From assembly GCA_963930655.1 (NCBI GenBank), contig OZ005609.1, positions 12,630,501 to 12,694,500 of the forward strand: a stretch of 64,000 bases of DNA, written 5' to 3'. Shown here one piece after another: positions 1 to 11,096 of this stretch. The notes below the pieces were generated by a model, which was not told the DNA's origin, did no database searches, and saw only the letters and a list, made by a program, of their open reading frames with translations. Source of the DNA: Myrica gale (lineage: Eukaryota > Streptophyta > Magnoliopsida > Fagales > Myricaceae). Position 1 is the first letter of the stretch. Each line of letters starts with the position of its first letter. The position numbers and the translations under genes are program-made.

Positions 1-579
1 GGGAGCTAGTGCTACATGTGTAGGGGTCAGGCTTGTTCATGCATGTTGGCATTCCGCGTGTTTTCTGATTTTGGCGCAATATCAGTATAGCCACCAGAAT
101 AAAGAAGCGGTTTACTTACCAAAATAAACAAATAAAGACGAGGTTTGTAAGCAATGTTTACCGCGTCAAATTGGAATTTAAAATCAACTAATAACGATGT
201 GCCTCGTCAAAGAAGAGAGGCCGACCTGACCATTGTCATCAGCAGAGGGGAAAGACAGAAAAGACAAAATCTCCTCGTGACAGTGGATTCCCACTTTTGT
301 CATTCGAATATATTAGTCGTCCTATACAAAATACAGCGAACATTATGCAATCCAACGTTTAGATATGTTCCCAGAAACTTCATTAAAAATTAATTTGATG
401 TGAAATAGATATGTTCCAAGAATCTTCGGGATAAATCGATGTGAAGTCCACGAATACTTTTCCAAATTTGAGTTGACTTGTACAGATAAAAGCAACACCC
501 TCTCGTATTTCTGTGACCAGTTCTTCAAGGTTTGTGGCGGAGAAGGGACTTCGGGAGGTTCGTTTTCCAAGCGTTGAAG

Positions 580-732
580 ATGGGGAAGGTTGTTTGCTCG
601 GAGTTAGATGATGGTGGTGGTCCTGATCTCATGGGACTGCTCATGGCGTTAGTCATCGCTATCACTCTCATGATCATCTGCAATAGTCCCCGCCCTCGAC
701 GGGCTGTAGTTGCCGTTCATCGCTATGGTTAA
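580..732 (+). CDS. Small single-span membrane peptide, 50 aa, unrecognised
   Basis: An ATG at 580 opens a 50-codon frame ending in TAA at 730-732. Seen: an acidic, glycine-rich N-terminus (ELDDGGGPD), one hydrophobic segment at about residues 17-34 (LMGLLMALVIAITLMIIC), then a basic, proline/arginine-rich tail (PRPRRAVVAVHR). This is the layout of a tail-anchored or single-span membrane peptide. The frame stays open upstream to 532, but 580 is the better start because the glycine-rich leader and membrane span follow it directly. I do not recognise the family with confidence. No intron is needed. It could be a chance ORF; the coherent topology favours a real small gene. Confidence 0.45.
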   Translation: MGKVVCSELDDGGGPDLMGLLMALVIAITLMIICNSPRPRRAVVAVHRYG

Positions 733-1493
733 CAGCGGTCTTGACCAATCAATCATTCTCTCGCTAGCTTGTTTCTTGCCCGTCTCGAGTATTTTTTGTT
801 TTCTTGATCTGAACTTACTCGATATGTTGTATAGATTGTTGGTCAATAGTTCATGATAGAGTTGATACTAAGGATACAATTCATGGTGACTGCTAGTGCT
901 AGTCACTCTGGATTTGCCTTATTGCAAATAATCTTTTGCCACAGAAGTTATTGCTATAATTTTTGTAGATTCATAAGGCACTCTGTTTAATGAAGGAACA
1001 CGCTTTGGGATGGATCATTTTACAAATATAGACTAAAATCCTCATGTACAAGTGGTTAATTTTGCTTTTTGGAGGCTCAAGCCAGTCTTCTTTTTGCGGG
1101 CAGTTTAGGCAAGTATTTCTGTAGGAGAAGGATAGCGTCCTTTATAATAGGGGCTTGCAATTTATAACTGTCCTTGTGGCTGTTTATGATTCTGATACCG
1201 CCATGCATCTTTAGATCCGCTTATTGTAGAACCTATAGTCTATTTTCATTGGCCATCTGAGCGTGATTCTGTTTGTACTTACTATTATTCTCGGAATTTA
1301 ATATATAAAGTACATTTGCTTAGTAAAAAAAAAAGACAAAGTAAGAGAGCACAGACCACGTCAGGAAGCATTCCAACCGCTATGAACAGAACTAAGACGG
1401 ATTAATAATAGGATACAAGCGCAAACTGTATAAATGCTGAATGAAGTAGTCCAGTGATGAGAAGTGATAATATAAAGCAATTTAAAGTGCATA
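733..1493. other. Gene-free stretch
   Basis: AT-rich sequence with no supported ORF, terminal repeat or RNA gene. It holds the 3' flank of the small ORF on the left and the 3' flank of the FYV7-type gene on the right. Confidence 0.6.
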
Positions 1494-4400
1494 TTACCAA
1501 CTTCTCTCCTCTATGAAATCATAGTTCTTTCCATTAATTGCCCCATTTGTTCTGAAACACGTATATTTCAATAAGGAAAAGCAAACGGGGGAGGGCGAGA
1601 GAAAACGGGCAAAGAAAAACTTCCATCCCAAGGAGCCAAAAATGACAAAAAATTTCATCAAGTCTGACTTTTTTTCTCTCCTCTTTTTAAGGATAAATGG
1701 AAAAAACCAGCACCATGTGAGTACAAAGGTACAGCAGCAAAAGATGCTCAGTACTCGAGGAAGATATTTTGCACTCAGTTCTTGGTGGAATTTTGAAGTT
1801 TCCAAAAGATGCTCAATTCTGTATTTCATCACAGGCTGGCCAGTTCGCGTCTTCTTGAACATCTTCTCACTCACAGCCTTCCTCTGAGCTATGACTCTTT
1901 CTTTTTCTTCTTTCCTTGCCTGATCAAGAGCCTCCATCTCAATCCTTGCCTTCTCTTTCTCTTCATGTTTCTTCTCATACATAACTTTCAAACTAGAAAT
2001 GCCGCGATTCTTGCTGTTCTTGTCGCTTGCACTCACGGAGCTTCCAACTTCCGTTTCGTTCACATCCTGCAATGAACAACAGAATGGCACGTGAGTTGTG
2101 CTTTCAAGCTTCACGTGCATATATGCCAAACTGTGAGTCAAGTGAAATGTATGCTTTTGGGTTTGAGTGGCATTAACCTTAAAAACAACAGAAACAAGCA
2201 TTGCTCCCTTTAAGTCAGCATCTTAAGATGTTATCCGAACAATGAATGGGTTATTGCAGCTGAAGTTTTTGTACCTAACCCTCTAGATTTTTTTTTGCCT
2301 GAAAAACAATATTAGCGTTACAGGCTGTGTAACAAATTGATTTTTCAGAAATGGTGATATATAATCATAATTATGAAAGAAAGTGCCCCATTTGACACTT
2401 TATTTGTCTCCCCCTACTACCAAAGTGAAAACAACAAAACAATCTACCGTTTGGGTATAGTTGATGTCAGATCAAACCTGAAGGGATCTTATATCTGAGG
2501 AATCATGCTTCTGACTTTGTTGCTTCAGCAACTTCTTGTACTTCTTCACATACTTTGCATTCTTATAGAACTCCTTTTGCTTCTCTGACAGATAAAACAG
2601 ACACCTGTCAATTCAAGCGGTATAATATGACAGAAAAAATTGCACATCTTTCCCATTGCCATCAATACCAAAACGGTTATCTGCCCTCTTACTCCCGACC
2701 GTACAAGAAACAAAAAATTCCCAATAATTATTTCTGTATATTTCAGCTTACTATCCATCCCTCCACCCCATAAAGGTTAATTTGATTACATTTATGTCGG
2801 AAGAGTCTATGTAGAACCAGCACGGTTTAGAGAAAAGACAAGCTCTGATTTCAAAAGAGGTTCTCCAGTCATTTCCCTTGGCTTTTGTTAAAAACAATCC
2901 ACCTAATCACCTTCTGTGAAGATCAGTCTTTATACGCATTTCCCAATAAAATTCCACTCGCACCAGCATCAGAAATATTAGTAGCTATTTCTCCTAAGGG
3001 AATAAGCAGGGGTGAGACAGCCCCTTGTGATGCATTGGGCAGGTTTTAACTGCTGAACTGAGGGAATTGGTAGACATTATCACCCTACTGATATTGAGGT
3101 TATGTTTGTGTTGTAAAATTTTTGGTATTGAGTTTAGTGATGGTATTGGGTTTAGTGAAAAAGTGAAGAGAGATGTAATTTTTTTATATTTTTTGTAGTG
3201 AAAAGTTATGATTTGATGGGAGAGAGAGAGAGATTATATTGTAGTATTTTATTGTGAGTTGGTGAAAAATTTTGTAAAATTTTTCATGCAAACAGACTAT
3301 GAGTCCGCTAACCTAAGTGATTGTCAACTGTGTTGGGTTGGCGGGTTTCCTTTTACATGCTTGAGTGACCCATTGTTGAATTGTATTGGAGGGATGGAGC
3401 TGATGGTGGATATACGAGAACCGTCAATGGTACAATATGGTAGAACCAGTTCAGAACTGCAGGTGGGGTCTTGAAATCCTTGATGGTCTCGTGGACCACT
3501 GCTGTAATAGGAGTTTTTGGATCAAGAGCTCCATACACTTCTGCTACTTTCAGATCTCTGGACTGCCAGAACTTCATCACTCCCCTGGTGGTTAGAAAAA
3601 ACTTCTGGGCAGCCTTGGTGGCCAATTGCTTCCTTGAAGCAGTTCAGAGTTGGTGTTTGAGAAAAGTGAGTGAATGGGCTTGAAGGCATGTTTAGCAAGT
3701 GGAGATTGGTCAGATCGGGTCCCCCCATCAATGCTCATCAATATTCAACTCTTCGAACTGAAGCCAACCTGCAGCAAGTCAGTGATCCAACAACCATGGT
3801 TGATACCCTTTAGGGTTGGCACAGTGAGCAGTAAGTTGGTCATCCCAAGGACCAAGGGGATTCAACAACATCAAGTGTGCCTTCTCTTTCTAGTCTGGCA
3901 TTCAAGGGTTTGGCAAGTCACTGATGGCCAAAGATGATCAGAATATTTGACTCATCATAGGCTACGTCTCAGGGACACCAGACAAAATCATACTGCGTGC
4001 TATGCAGCTAAACTCACACAATACAAAACCAATGCAGTCCCGTGAACACTTTTGCAAAGTCATCTGTATACTGTTAGCTCATATCACCAAGTTGTTCAAC
4101 AATAGTTTTGTAGCTTTGTACCAAAAGCTCATTCATGCCTAAGATTATGAACTCAGAATCAGGCCTAAATGTTACTGAGAACCCTATCTTTACATCTGGG
4201 CCAGGCTAGGATAGTACCATAACAGAGTTATCCCATTTCACAAGTACAAGCACCTCCGTAATATTATGTAACCACAGATTTTACTACTGATTTGCTAATT
4301 AGTTTTCACATTACCGGCGTCCTAGGAAATTCATTGCACTCTATGGTCTTAGAATCGTCTTCCATGAAACGTGTAGAAAACTGCTTTTAACGAACGATAT

Positions 4401-4905
4401 AAGTTCAAAATTTTCCTTCAATGTGTTCTCTTTCCCATCGAACGACGGGAAACTTAGTTTGACAAACAACAATTTGAAGCCCGACTACCACATACCAATC
4501 CAAGCACAAAGAAAAAAAGGAAATATAACAACTTTGAAATCAATCAATAACTAAATGATTAAAAAGCACAACTCGTCAAAGTATAAGCACCCAAAAACAA
4601 CGGGAAACTTAGCTAGACAAACAACAATTTCAAGCCCGACTACCACATACTAATCCAAGCACATAAAAAAAGGAAATATAACAACTTTGAAATCAAATAA
4701 TAACTCAATGATTAAAAAGCACAACTCGTCAAAGTATAAGCACCCAAAAAAAAAAGAAAAAAAAAGACTTCTCACTAAATGGATACGTACTTATCAGAGC
4801 TGGGTTGTAGAAATTGGTCCTTGATTTGGCATTCGCGAAGGCCTCGAGTGAAAGACCACCCCCACCCAGTCTCTTCATGTTCTTTTTCTTCTTCTTGTTT
4901 GCCAT
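1494..4905 (-). CDS. FYV7: FYV7-type rRNA-processing protein
   Basis: Yeast Fyv7 is a nucleolar factor in 18S pre-rRNA maturation; plant members are small basic proteins. Three exons on the minus strand fit: 4905-4791 (ATG; lysine-rich MANKKKKK start, then LSLEAFANAK and FYNPALI), 2584-2478 (KKQKEFYKNAKYVKKYKKLL, the most conserved family block) and 2066 downward (a Glu/Lys/Arg coiled coil, then KKTRTGQPVMKYRIEHLLET, the C-terminal signature). Introns have GT/AG ends and the phases join (115 + 107 bp make 74 codons; exon 3 starts in phase 0). The 3' end is uncertain: the frame stays open past HLLET to a stop at 1494, and the hydrophobic tail it encodes is atypical, so a further splice near 1770-1800 or an unusual tail is likely. 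Intron 1 (2.2 kb) holds a MITE, a histone H3 fragment and a tandem duplication. Confidence 0.85.
3099..3294. mobile_element. MITE-like element with AAAATTTT-rich terminal inverted repeats
   Basis: The left end reads ATGTTTGTGTTGTAAAATTTTT; the right end, reverse-complemented, reads TGTTTGCATGAAAAATTTTAC. The interior is A/T- and GAGA-rich and has no ORF. It resembles the elements at 30594-30840 and 7905-8070. It lies in intron 1 of the FYV7-type gene. No target duplication could be fixed. Confidence 0.5.
3440..3640 (-). pseudogene. Decayed histone H3 fragment
   Basis: On the minus strand a frame just before 3600 reads RKQLATKAAQK, matching the H3 tail RKQLATKAARK at 10 of 11 residues. TTRGVMK follows (H3: TTGGVKK), and about 25 residues later VHETIKDFKT (H3: VREIAQDFKT). 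Between these blocks the match is patchy, with about eight residues missing, and after DFKT the frame is lost. A stop codon lies four codons upstream of the match. No intron is seen, which fits a processed pseudogene, but neither poly(A) nor target duplication was found. It sits inside intron 1 of the FYV7-type gene, on the same strand. Confidence 0.65.
4441..4750. repeat. Tandem duplication, two copies of about 155 bp
   Basis: The segment from CGGGAAACTTAG at 4446 to CGTCAAAGTATAAGCACCC recurs from 4601 with a period of 155 bp and only scattered mismatches. The second copy ends in an A-rich run about 40 bp from the splice donor of FYV7-type exon 1, so the duplication lengthens the 5' part of that intron. 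Confidence 0.85.
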
Positions 4906-5152
4906 TTTGTTCGATTCTGAGCCGTTGATTTTCTCTCTGTACTTCATTTTGCCAAAGGAACTTTTTGAAAAGAGCAAAGATTGCAGGATTAGAACAAAGC
5001 CAAAAATGAATTGCAGAAGGACAACGAATTGGAAACCCTAACTTTCAATTTCCGAGGGTGGGGAAGATTCTGTACTGTCCCGATTTCTGTAGAAACTTGG
5101 GCCCTGGGAAATAGAAAAGGGCAACGTGGCTTTCCTTTCATTGTTGTGAGCT

Positions 5153-5912
5153 GATTGGTTAGGATTTTAACGTGTTCTAGAGAGAGTGGCTCTGCCCTCT
5201 CTCTAGAATTTTCCCCTCCCCCTTAACAGCCCCCCTCTCACGCCTGTTGCTTGCGGTGGGAGGAGCTCCGACCGTTCCCCTCTTCTTCTTCCTCCTCCTC
5301 CCTTTCTCCTTTTCCCCTCTTTCTCTTTTGTTCGGAAGCTGGATGGTAGATCTATGTCCTTCTCATCGCCTGCGGTGGTCACCGCCCTTGTCAACGCCAT
5401 CTGCTCCTCTCGACGAGCTCAACCGCATCGGTCCGGCGTCATTTGGTCGGCGCGTTGTGCCCCACGCGCGGTGTCTCTTCCGGCCCACGCGCGTGGCTTT
5501 GTGCTCCACTTCCGGTGGCCCTGGTGGTTGGTTCGGCGTTTCCGCTCGTCCGTGGTGGTGGTGCTTTTGTCTATGTTGCTGGTTGTTGTGTTTTTGTCAT
5601 TTTTTGTTTGCTGTTTTTGGATGTATTTTGTTGGTTGTCCGGCCCCTGCGTGGGCTTTTGCTGATCCCTTGTGGATCTTTCCAACCCTTGAGTGGACTTG
5701 TGTACCGGGCTGTTGTGCAATATTTTCTGGCTTGTTAGGTCCTGGTAGCTGCGTCTACCGTGTCCGGCCGCCGCTCCCTCTACTTTGCATTGAGCATATA
5801 GCGATTGTAACCGATCCTTTTTATGATCCCGCCGGTGTATTATCGTCTGGTTGTTGTTCTTCGGCTCCTCTTTGGAGCTTGATCAAGAAAAAAAAAGATT
5901 GGTTAGGATTTT
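5153..5912 (+). mobile_element. 728-bp non-LTR retroposon with 16-bp target duplication
   Basis: A perfect 16-bp repeat, gattggttaggatttt, lies at 5153-5168 and 5897-5912 and brackets 5169-5896. The inserted DNA ends in an A-run after GGAGCTTGATCAAG, as target-primed insertions do. It is GC- and pyrimidine-rich, unlike its surroundings. Near its 5' end is a perfect 11-bp hairpin, TCTAGAGAGAG with CTCTCTCTAGA and a 10-nt loop. I see no reverse transcriptase or endonuclease motif, so it is a non-autonomous unit, perhaps a LINE with its centre deleted or a SINE-like element. It lies about 250 bp upstream of the FYV7-type start codon, pointing away from that gene. Confidence 0.8.
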
Positions 5913-6030
5913 GAGGGCTGCTACGTCACCTAGTACCCGTCGTTTGGCACCTGGATAAACGACAAGATTTTCCTTCTGATTTCATTAGTTATTAATGGCC
6001 ATGAGATGATTATCTTAGGCTTTTAGCAAC

Positions 6031-7597
6031 TAAAATTTTATCATCATTATAAAAAATTTTTCTTCATTTTTTTTTGGTGAAAAATGAAGATAAATAAATC
6101 AGAAAACTAATTAATAAATCAGAAAAAGCAGGAGAAAACACTTGCAAAAAACCAAAAGAGAAAGAGAATACAACAGAGCACACGCTCACAAACAGAGGAC
6201 AACACACAACACCTGCTCACAACAAAGCACACTGCTTACAGCACACTGCACAAGGCTACACCAGCAGAGGACAGGTCAGTACAACATAGCCACACACAGC
6301 ACAACAACACAACATCACAGCAGCAGAGCAACCCACAACAGAGCAACACGTAAACTATTTCAGCAATACCAAAAGCTAAGAAAAGCAACATCAGCTCTAT
6401 GATGGGAGGAGTGTTCAGATGTCTGATTCTTGCCTTAACTTCAAACAAAACGTCATTAATAATCCTAATCATTCTTCTCTTTTTGCCACTAAAAATTCTA
6501 TTATTTCTCTCCCTCCAAATATTGTAGACTATTGCAGCAAATGTAAGCCTACGGATAGTGTTGAAGAGTGATCTTCCATTCTAGTTGTTAGCAGCCCAAT
6601 CAATAGTCTCTTCCCACGTTCGATTCACATGAGACAATCTGCATTTGTCACCAAGGGTCAGCCAGATAAGCTGAGAAAATTGGCAGGAAAAATAGAGGTG
6701 ATCTAGGCTCTCTTCATGGTCCTTAGATAACACACAAACATTAGACTGTACAACACCCATGGTCATAAGCCTATCCATGGTAGAAAATTTCCTCCTAACC
6801 CCAAGCAGAGAATAAAAGCATGTCGTGGGATAAAACCTTTGCCCCACACCAATTTCCACCATCTCACTTCACTTTTATATGGCATAATCAGCTTCATGGC
6901 ATTGCTAACTGAGAAGACTCCATTGGAGTTGTGGGTCCACTTAACCATATTAGGTCTAGTGGGATTAGGCAAGAATGTGGTTGGAGTATCATTTGCCACA
7001 GCTCTCCACATCTCTTGGAGGTCCAAATTTGGCCACCTCCATCCACTACCCTCAATAATATTACAGACTTTGGCATCAAGATTCAAAGAGAAATTTCTCA
7101 CCGCCTCACAAGTGGGTCGCTGTATCAATGGCCCTGTCGGGTGCCAATCATCAAACTATAGAGATGTAGTATTCCCATCTCCAACCACATGTTTAAAACT
7201 ACCATGGATCCAAGGTCTAAGACTCAGGATTTTTCTCCAAGACCATGAACAGTCTCCCGGGGCCTTTATATTCCAAAAACTTCTCTTCCTCAATAAATAG
7301 GTTCTCATCCATGATGACCACATTGATTGGCTGTTATCAGAAACAAAAACCAGATGTGTTTGATAATAGCAGCACGGTTCCAGCTTTCCATGTCGGCAAT
7401 GTCCAATCCTCCCTCTTTTTGGGTACACAAATGTCCTTCCAAGCTACTTTAGCTCCACTAGGCCCTAAAGTGCTGTCCTTCCACAAAAAAGATCTCAAGG
7501 TCTTCTCAATTTCTTTAATGATACTCTTAGGTAGAATTTTGAGAAACATTCTCTTCATTTTTTATCAACTTCTATACCTAAAATTTTAACCATCATA
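6031..7597 (-). mobile_element. 5'-truncated LINE (L1 type), minus strand
   Basis: Minus-strand frames from 7560 to 6400 carry the C-terminal part of a plant L1 ORF2: the end of the RT/connection region (KEIEKTLRSFLWKD), VKWTHNSNGVFSVSNAM, and the zf-RVT block with ESLDHLYFSCQFSQLIW, then FAAIVYNIWRE-like and KARIRHLNTPPII before the stop. The frames are broken by shifts and stops. The 3' UTR is CA/CAA-rich in plus-strand reading, and the A-tail appears as the T-run near 6070. Degenerate target duplications of about 19 bp (taaaattttatcatcatta and taaaattttaaccatcata) lie at 6031 and 7580. Endonuclease and most of RT are absent. Confidence 0.8.
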
Positions 7598-8572
7598 AAA
7601 TATTGTTACTCAAACACACCCTTAGGGTGATACTTTTGTCTCTACGAATGAGGGAACTTATTAATTAGATGGCCACCGCGATTTTCAGAACGTGTAAACA
7701 TCTTGAAGTGTGGTAGAAACCATACTCTACGATTAATAATAACACGTTATTTGCAATGACTCAAAAAATTATTCTTAAAAATTGATCCTGAAACTTCAGT
7801 TCCCGCCTAAGATTTTGGTGATGCCAAAGCGGGAAATTAAGGCCTGGGCTTGATCCTTTTAAAAAGGCATGGAGGAGATCTTGAGAGAAATTTTTTCACC
7901 AGTAGTGTTTGAGTGTTAAAATTTTAGAGTATGAAAGTTGATGAAAAAATGAAGATAATTTATGAAAGTGTGAAAAAGTGAAGAGAGAAGATTTGTCTGA
8001 ATATTATAATGAAAAAGAATAATTTGATACAGAGAGAAAAAGTATTTTGTAATTTTTTTTAATTAGTTTTGACACAGAAATGCATAACCTTTCGGGGATG
8101 TATCTTTTTTTTTGTTATATGCTCTCGAATGGCGAGAGAGGCGACATAAGGCGAATCTTCGTTATCCCCTTCAAATTTCACAAACTTATGAAAATGTTTA
8201 TTTAAGTTGGCATTATTTTCATGGGCAAAACAATAATTTTAAAAAATGTAATTTTCTTTTTAGAATGTAAATAGCAACTTGGTTGTTTTATAAAGATTGT
8301 GGAGGCCAAAAGAATTCGGAAGAAGCTTCTGGAAGGTTGTTGGTTGCATCAGAAAAGTTTGGGTTGGGTTGCAGAACGGTTTGAAGGTTTTTTGTTGGTA
8401 AGGTTAGCCTAGGGTCAGCCTGGAGGGATTTCACCAGATTTCGTTTTAAAATTCTAGAAATTTGCTCAAACCTCAAACCGATTTCGTTTTACCTTTTTAC
8501 CCTTACTAAAACAGCATACAAAACTTTCCCTAAGCATTTGCCGTGGTTCGACCACTGATTGAATATTCTTTC
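7598..8572. other. Gene-free stretch with a MITE remnant
   Basis: No supported coding sequence. At 7905-8070 there is TAGTGTTTGAGTGTTAAAA, then repeated GAAAGTG/GAAAAAGTGAAGAGAG text and a T-rich right end. This looks like a decayed relative of the MITEs at 3099 and 30594. The rest is plain AT-rich sequence. Confidence 0.5.
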
Positions 8573-9345
8573 TGCGAGTCCTAGATTTCAGGATTAAGGC
8601 AACCCAAGAGGGGGGTGAATTGATTTTCTAAAATTTTCGGTATAAACCCCCCAAAGTTGTGTTTGCAAGTAAATACTATTTTAGCACAAGTATATAATAT
8701 GCAATAACTGTAAATAAGTGCTAAAGTAAGGAGAAGAGTAAGAGAAGCAAACATAGTATTTTTAGGTGGTTCGGCAAACCCGCCTACATCCACCCCTCAA
8801 GCTCCTTCACCGAGCCTTGAGGTTTTCCACTATCTTCAACTAATAGCTTACACACTAGCTTCCGGGTGCTAGTGAATCGTACAAGTGTTTTCCCGGGATC
8901 AACACTCAAACCCACCGAAGCGATTTTTCTGGCTTACCACTCACAACCTCACCAAGCTTGAGATATACACTCTCAAAGCTTCTTCTTTAGTAAACAACCT
9001 CACTAAAGGAAATACCTCTATTGGATAGGTAGATGGAAGAACAAAAACTCTCTTGATAGAGTAGATATGAAAATGGAAGCTCTATCTCTTTATTCACACA
9101 AAGACAAGGATATGAAAGTGTGTTTTATGTGAATGCTATGAGAAATATAAAATAGGAAGATTTAAAATATTTCTCAAGTAATAGAAATGACATGTGGTCG
9201 TTCGGTATTCATTTTAGACGAAATGAAGGTGTATTTATAGGCCACATATGAAAACTAGCCGCTGGGAGTTTTTGCTAAAATGAGCCGGTCGACCGCTTCA
9301 AGTTACCGTTACCCAACGGTCATATTGTCAGAAGCATCAACGTCT
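8573..9345 (-). repeat. Partial SIRE-type copia LTR, minus strand
   Basis: Read on the minus strand, this is the U3 end to U5 of an LTR related to the one at 9350-10583. Both share GACCGTTG..CAACGGTAACTTGA, the palindrome CGGTCGACCG, a TATA box (9232-9239), a GAACC/TGGACGTAG-like block and an end that runs CACCCCCCTCTTGGGTTGCC TTAATCC. It lacks the first several hundred bases of U3 and stops where the plus-strand LTR begins, so the two lie head to head. The 3' end probably reads GGACTCGCA, at 8573. Confidence 0.7.
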
Positions 9346-9349
9346 CTTT

Positions 9350-10583
9350 TGTTGGCTTTTAGTCACAATCAATGTTTTGATGATAGCAATAGAAGTAATT
9401 GAGATGTGAAGCAAAACGGATCCAAAATGAGCACGGAGTGATCAAGCAACGTCACCTTCAATGGAAGTGCTCTTAAAGTGAAGACTCAAGATGCTAGGGT
9501 AATCTTTGTAACTCTAAGACTTCATCTTAACAAGGATTTCAATCACACACATGCATAAGTCTTCAAAACTTGCATAAACCGTTTTAACGTTTGTTGAAAG
9601 ATTAAAACCTTTTTAATGGCTTCAAAATATCCCAAATATACTCCCAAACCTTTTTACATACTTATGAGAAGTTAGAGTTTAAAATTGGGTATTCTAAGTT
9701 GGTCAAAATAAAGATTTTAAATGAACCGGATCAAGCTTATGTTGAGGAGGTCGACCGGCTCAATGAAGCGGTCGACCGGACCTACGACCGCTACACCAAG
9801 CGGTCGACCGGTTGCATTTATTAAAGAGCCGTTAAGCTTCTAACAAAATGACCGTTGTGCAACGGTAACTTGAAACGGTCGACCGGTTCATGTAGCGGTC
9901 GACCGACTCATTTTAACAGATCACTCTAACGGCTATAAATGACTATTTTTCTCATGAGGTCTATATAAAGCCATTTTCACGCCTTTGAAACACCACTAAA
10001 TTGTCCATAATCATTTTACAAAGGCTTAGAGTGATCAAAAACCTTCCAATCCACATTCAAACTTCATTCACACGTAATTTTCATTTTCATATCCTTGTTA
10101 TTGTGTGAAGCCTAAGAGCTAGTTATTTCTCATTATAATATCTACTCCATCAAGGAAGTCTTAGAGGTAAATTTTGTTCAACCATACACATTCCAAAGAG
10201 AGTGATTCTCTTGCATCCTTTCTGTGAGGGTTGTTCATCGAAAGAAGGAGTTTGGAGAGGTTTGTTCTCAAACTCGTTCTTGAGGTTTGAAGAGGTTTTC
10301 ACAAGCTCAAGTGTAAGGAAACCTTTCCCTTGGTTGAAGGGAGAATAGTGAAGAAACCTCAAGGCTCGGTAAAGGAGCTTGAGGGGTGGACGTAGTCGGA
10401 CTTGCCGAACCATCTAAAATATTGTGTTTGCTTCTCTTCCCTTATCTTTTTATTTGTGCTACTAGTTTATTGCTTTAAAGTTTTCTCTTGTAGCTAGCAA
10501 ACACACTCTTTGGGATAATTTTCGAAAAAGTATTGAAACCCAATTCACCCCCCTTTTGGGTTGCCTTAATCCTAGGAATATCA
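9350..10583 (+). repeat. 5' LTR of SIRE-type copia element
   Basis: The LTR starts TGTTGGCTTTTAGTCACAATC and ends CCTAGGAATATCA, three bases before a tRNA-Met primer site. TATATAAA at 9962-9969 is the likely TATA box. U3 holds several copies of GGTCGACCG between about 9750 and 9920. Length is 1234 bp, within the range of SIRE LTRs. The matching 3' LTR is not present downstream. Confidence 0.85.
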
Positions 10584-10585
10584 AT

Positions 10586-10597
10586 TGGTATCAGAGC
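10586..10597 (+). promoter_or_regulatory. Primer binding site, initiator tRNA-Met
   Basis: TGGTATCAGAGC is the standard complement of the 3' end of initiator tRNA-Met used by copia elements, directly after the 5' LTR. It sets the plus orientation of the element and the LTR boundary. Confidence 0.9.
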
Positions 10598-10811
10598 TTG
10601 GTGCTCACTTTAGCAAGATTTAAAAATCTTGAGTTAGAATGACAACTTCAAACAACAACTCTCATGTTGAGGGACTCTCAACATCTAGACCCCCTTCCTT
10701 CAATGGAAGTGATTACACCTATTGGAAATCAAGGATGAAAATTTATTTCAATCCATTGATTATGATCTATGGCTTTATGTTTTAAATGGACCACATTATC
10801 CTATGAAATCC

Positions 10812-11096
10812 GTAGATGAGAAAATTGTCCCTAAGTCCGCCAGTGAAAATATCGATGATGACAAAAAGAAAATTTCCATAAATGCTAAAGCCGTGAACAT
10901 TCTTTATTGTGCATTAGATAGAAATAAATTCAATAGAATATCTGTTAGCCCAAGGTTGATGAGAAAATTGTCCCTAAGTCCGCCAGTGAATATACTGATG
11001 ATGACAAATAAATTTTTTATAAATGCTAAAGCCATGAACATTCTTTATTGTGCATTAGATAGAAATGAATTCAATAAAATATCTGTTAGCCCAAGG
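10812..11096 (+). repeat. Tandem duplication of about 142 bp across gag/LTR junction
   Basis: The block from GATGAGAAAATTGTCCC to TGTTAGCCCAAGG occurs at 10812-10955 and again at 10955-11096, with scattered differences. Each copy contains the gag text NILYCALDRN and, at its end, the first 13 bases of the solo LTR. The repeat therefore crosses the LTR insertion point, so it was made after, or together with, that insertion. Confidence 0.85.

Noticed and set aside
5247..5914. Overlapping ORFs of 163 and 186 codons
   Set aside because: They have no domain, a Trp/Cys/Phe-rich composition and lie inside a retroposon; open by base composition.
6170..6360. CA/CAA-rich stretch as a possible array or CRISPR-like repeat
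   Set aside because: No fixed unit or spacer pattern; it is low-complexity 3' UTR of a LINE.
10586..10597. tRNA-Met-like sequence
   Set aside because: Only 12 bases that complement the tRNA 3' end; it is a retrotransposon primer binding site, not a tRNA gene.
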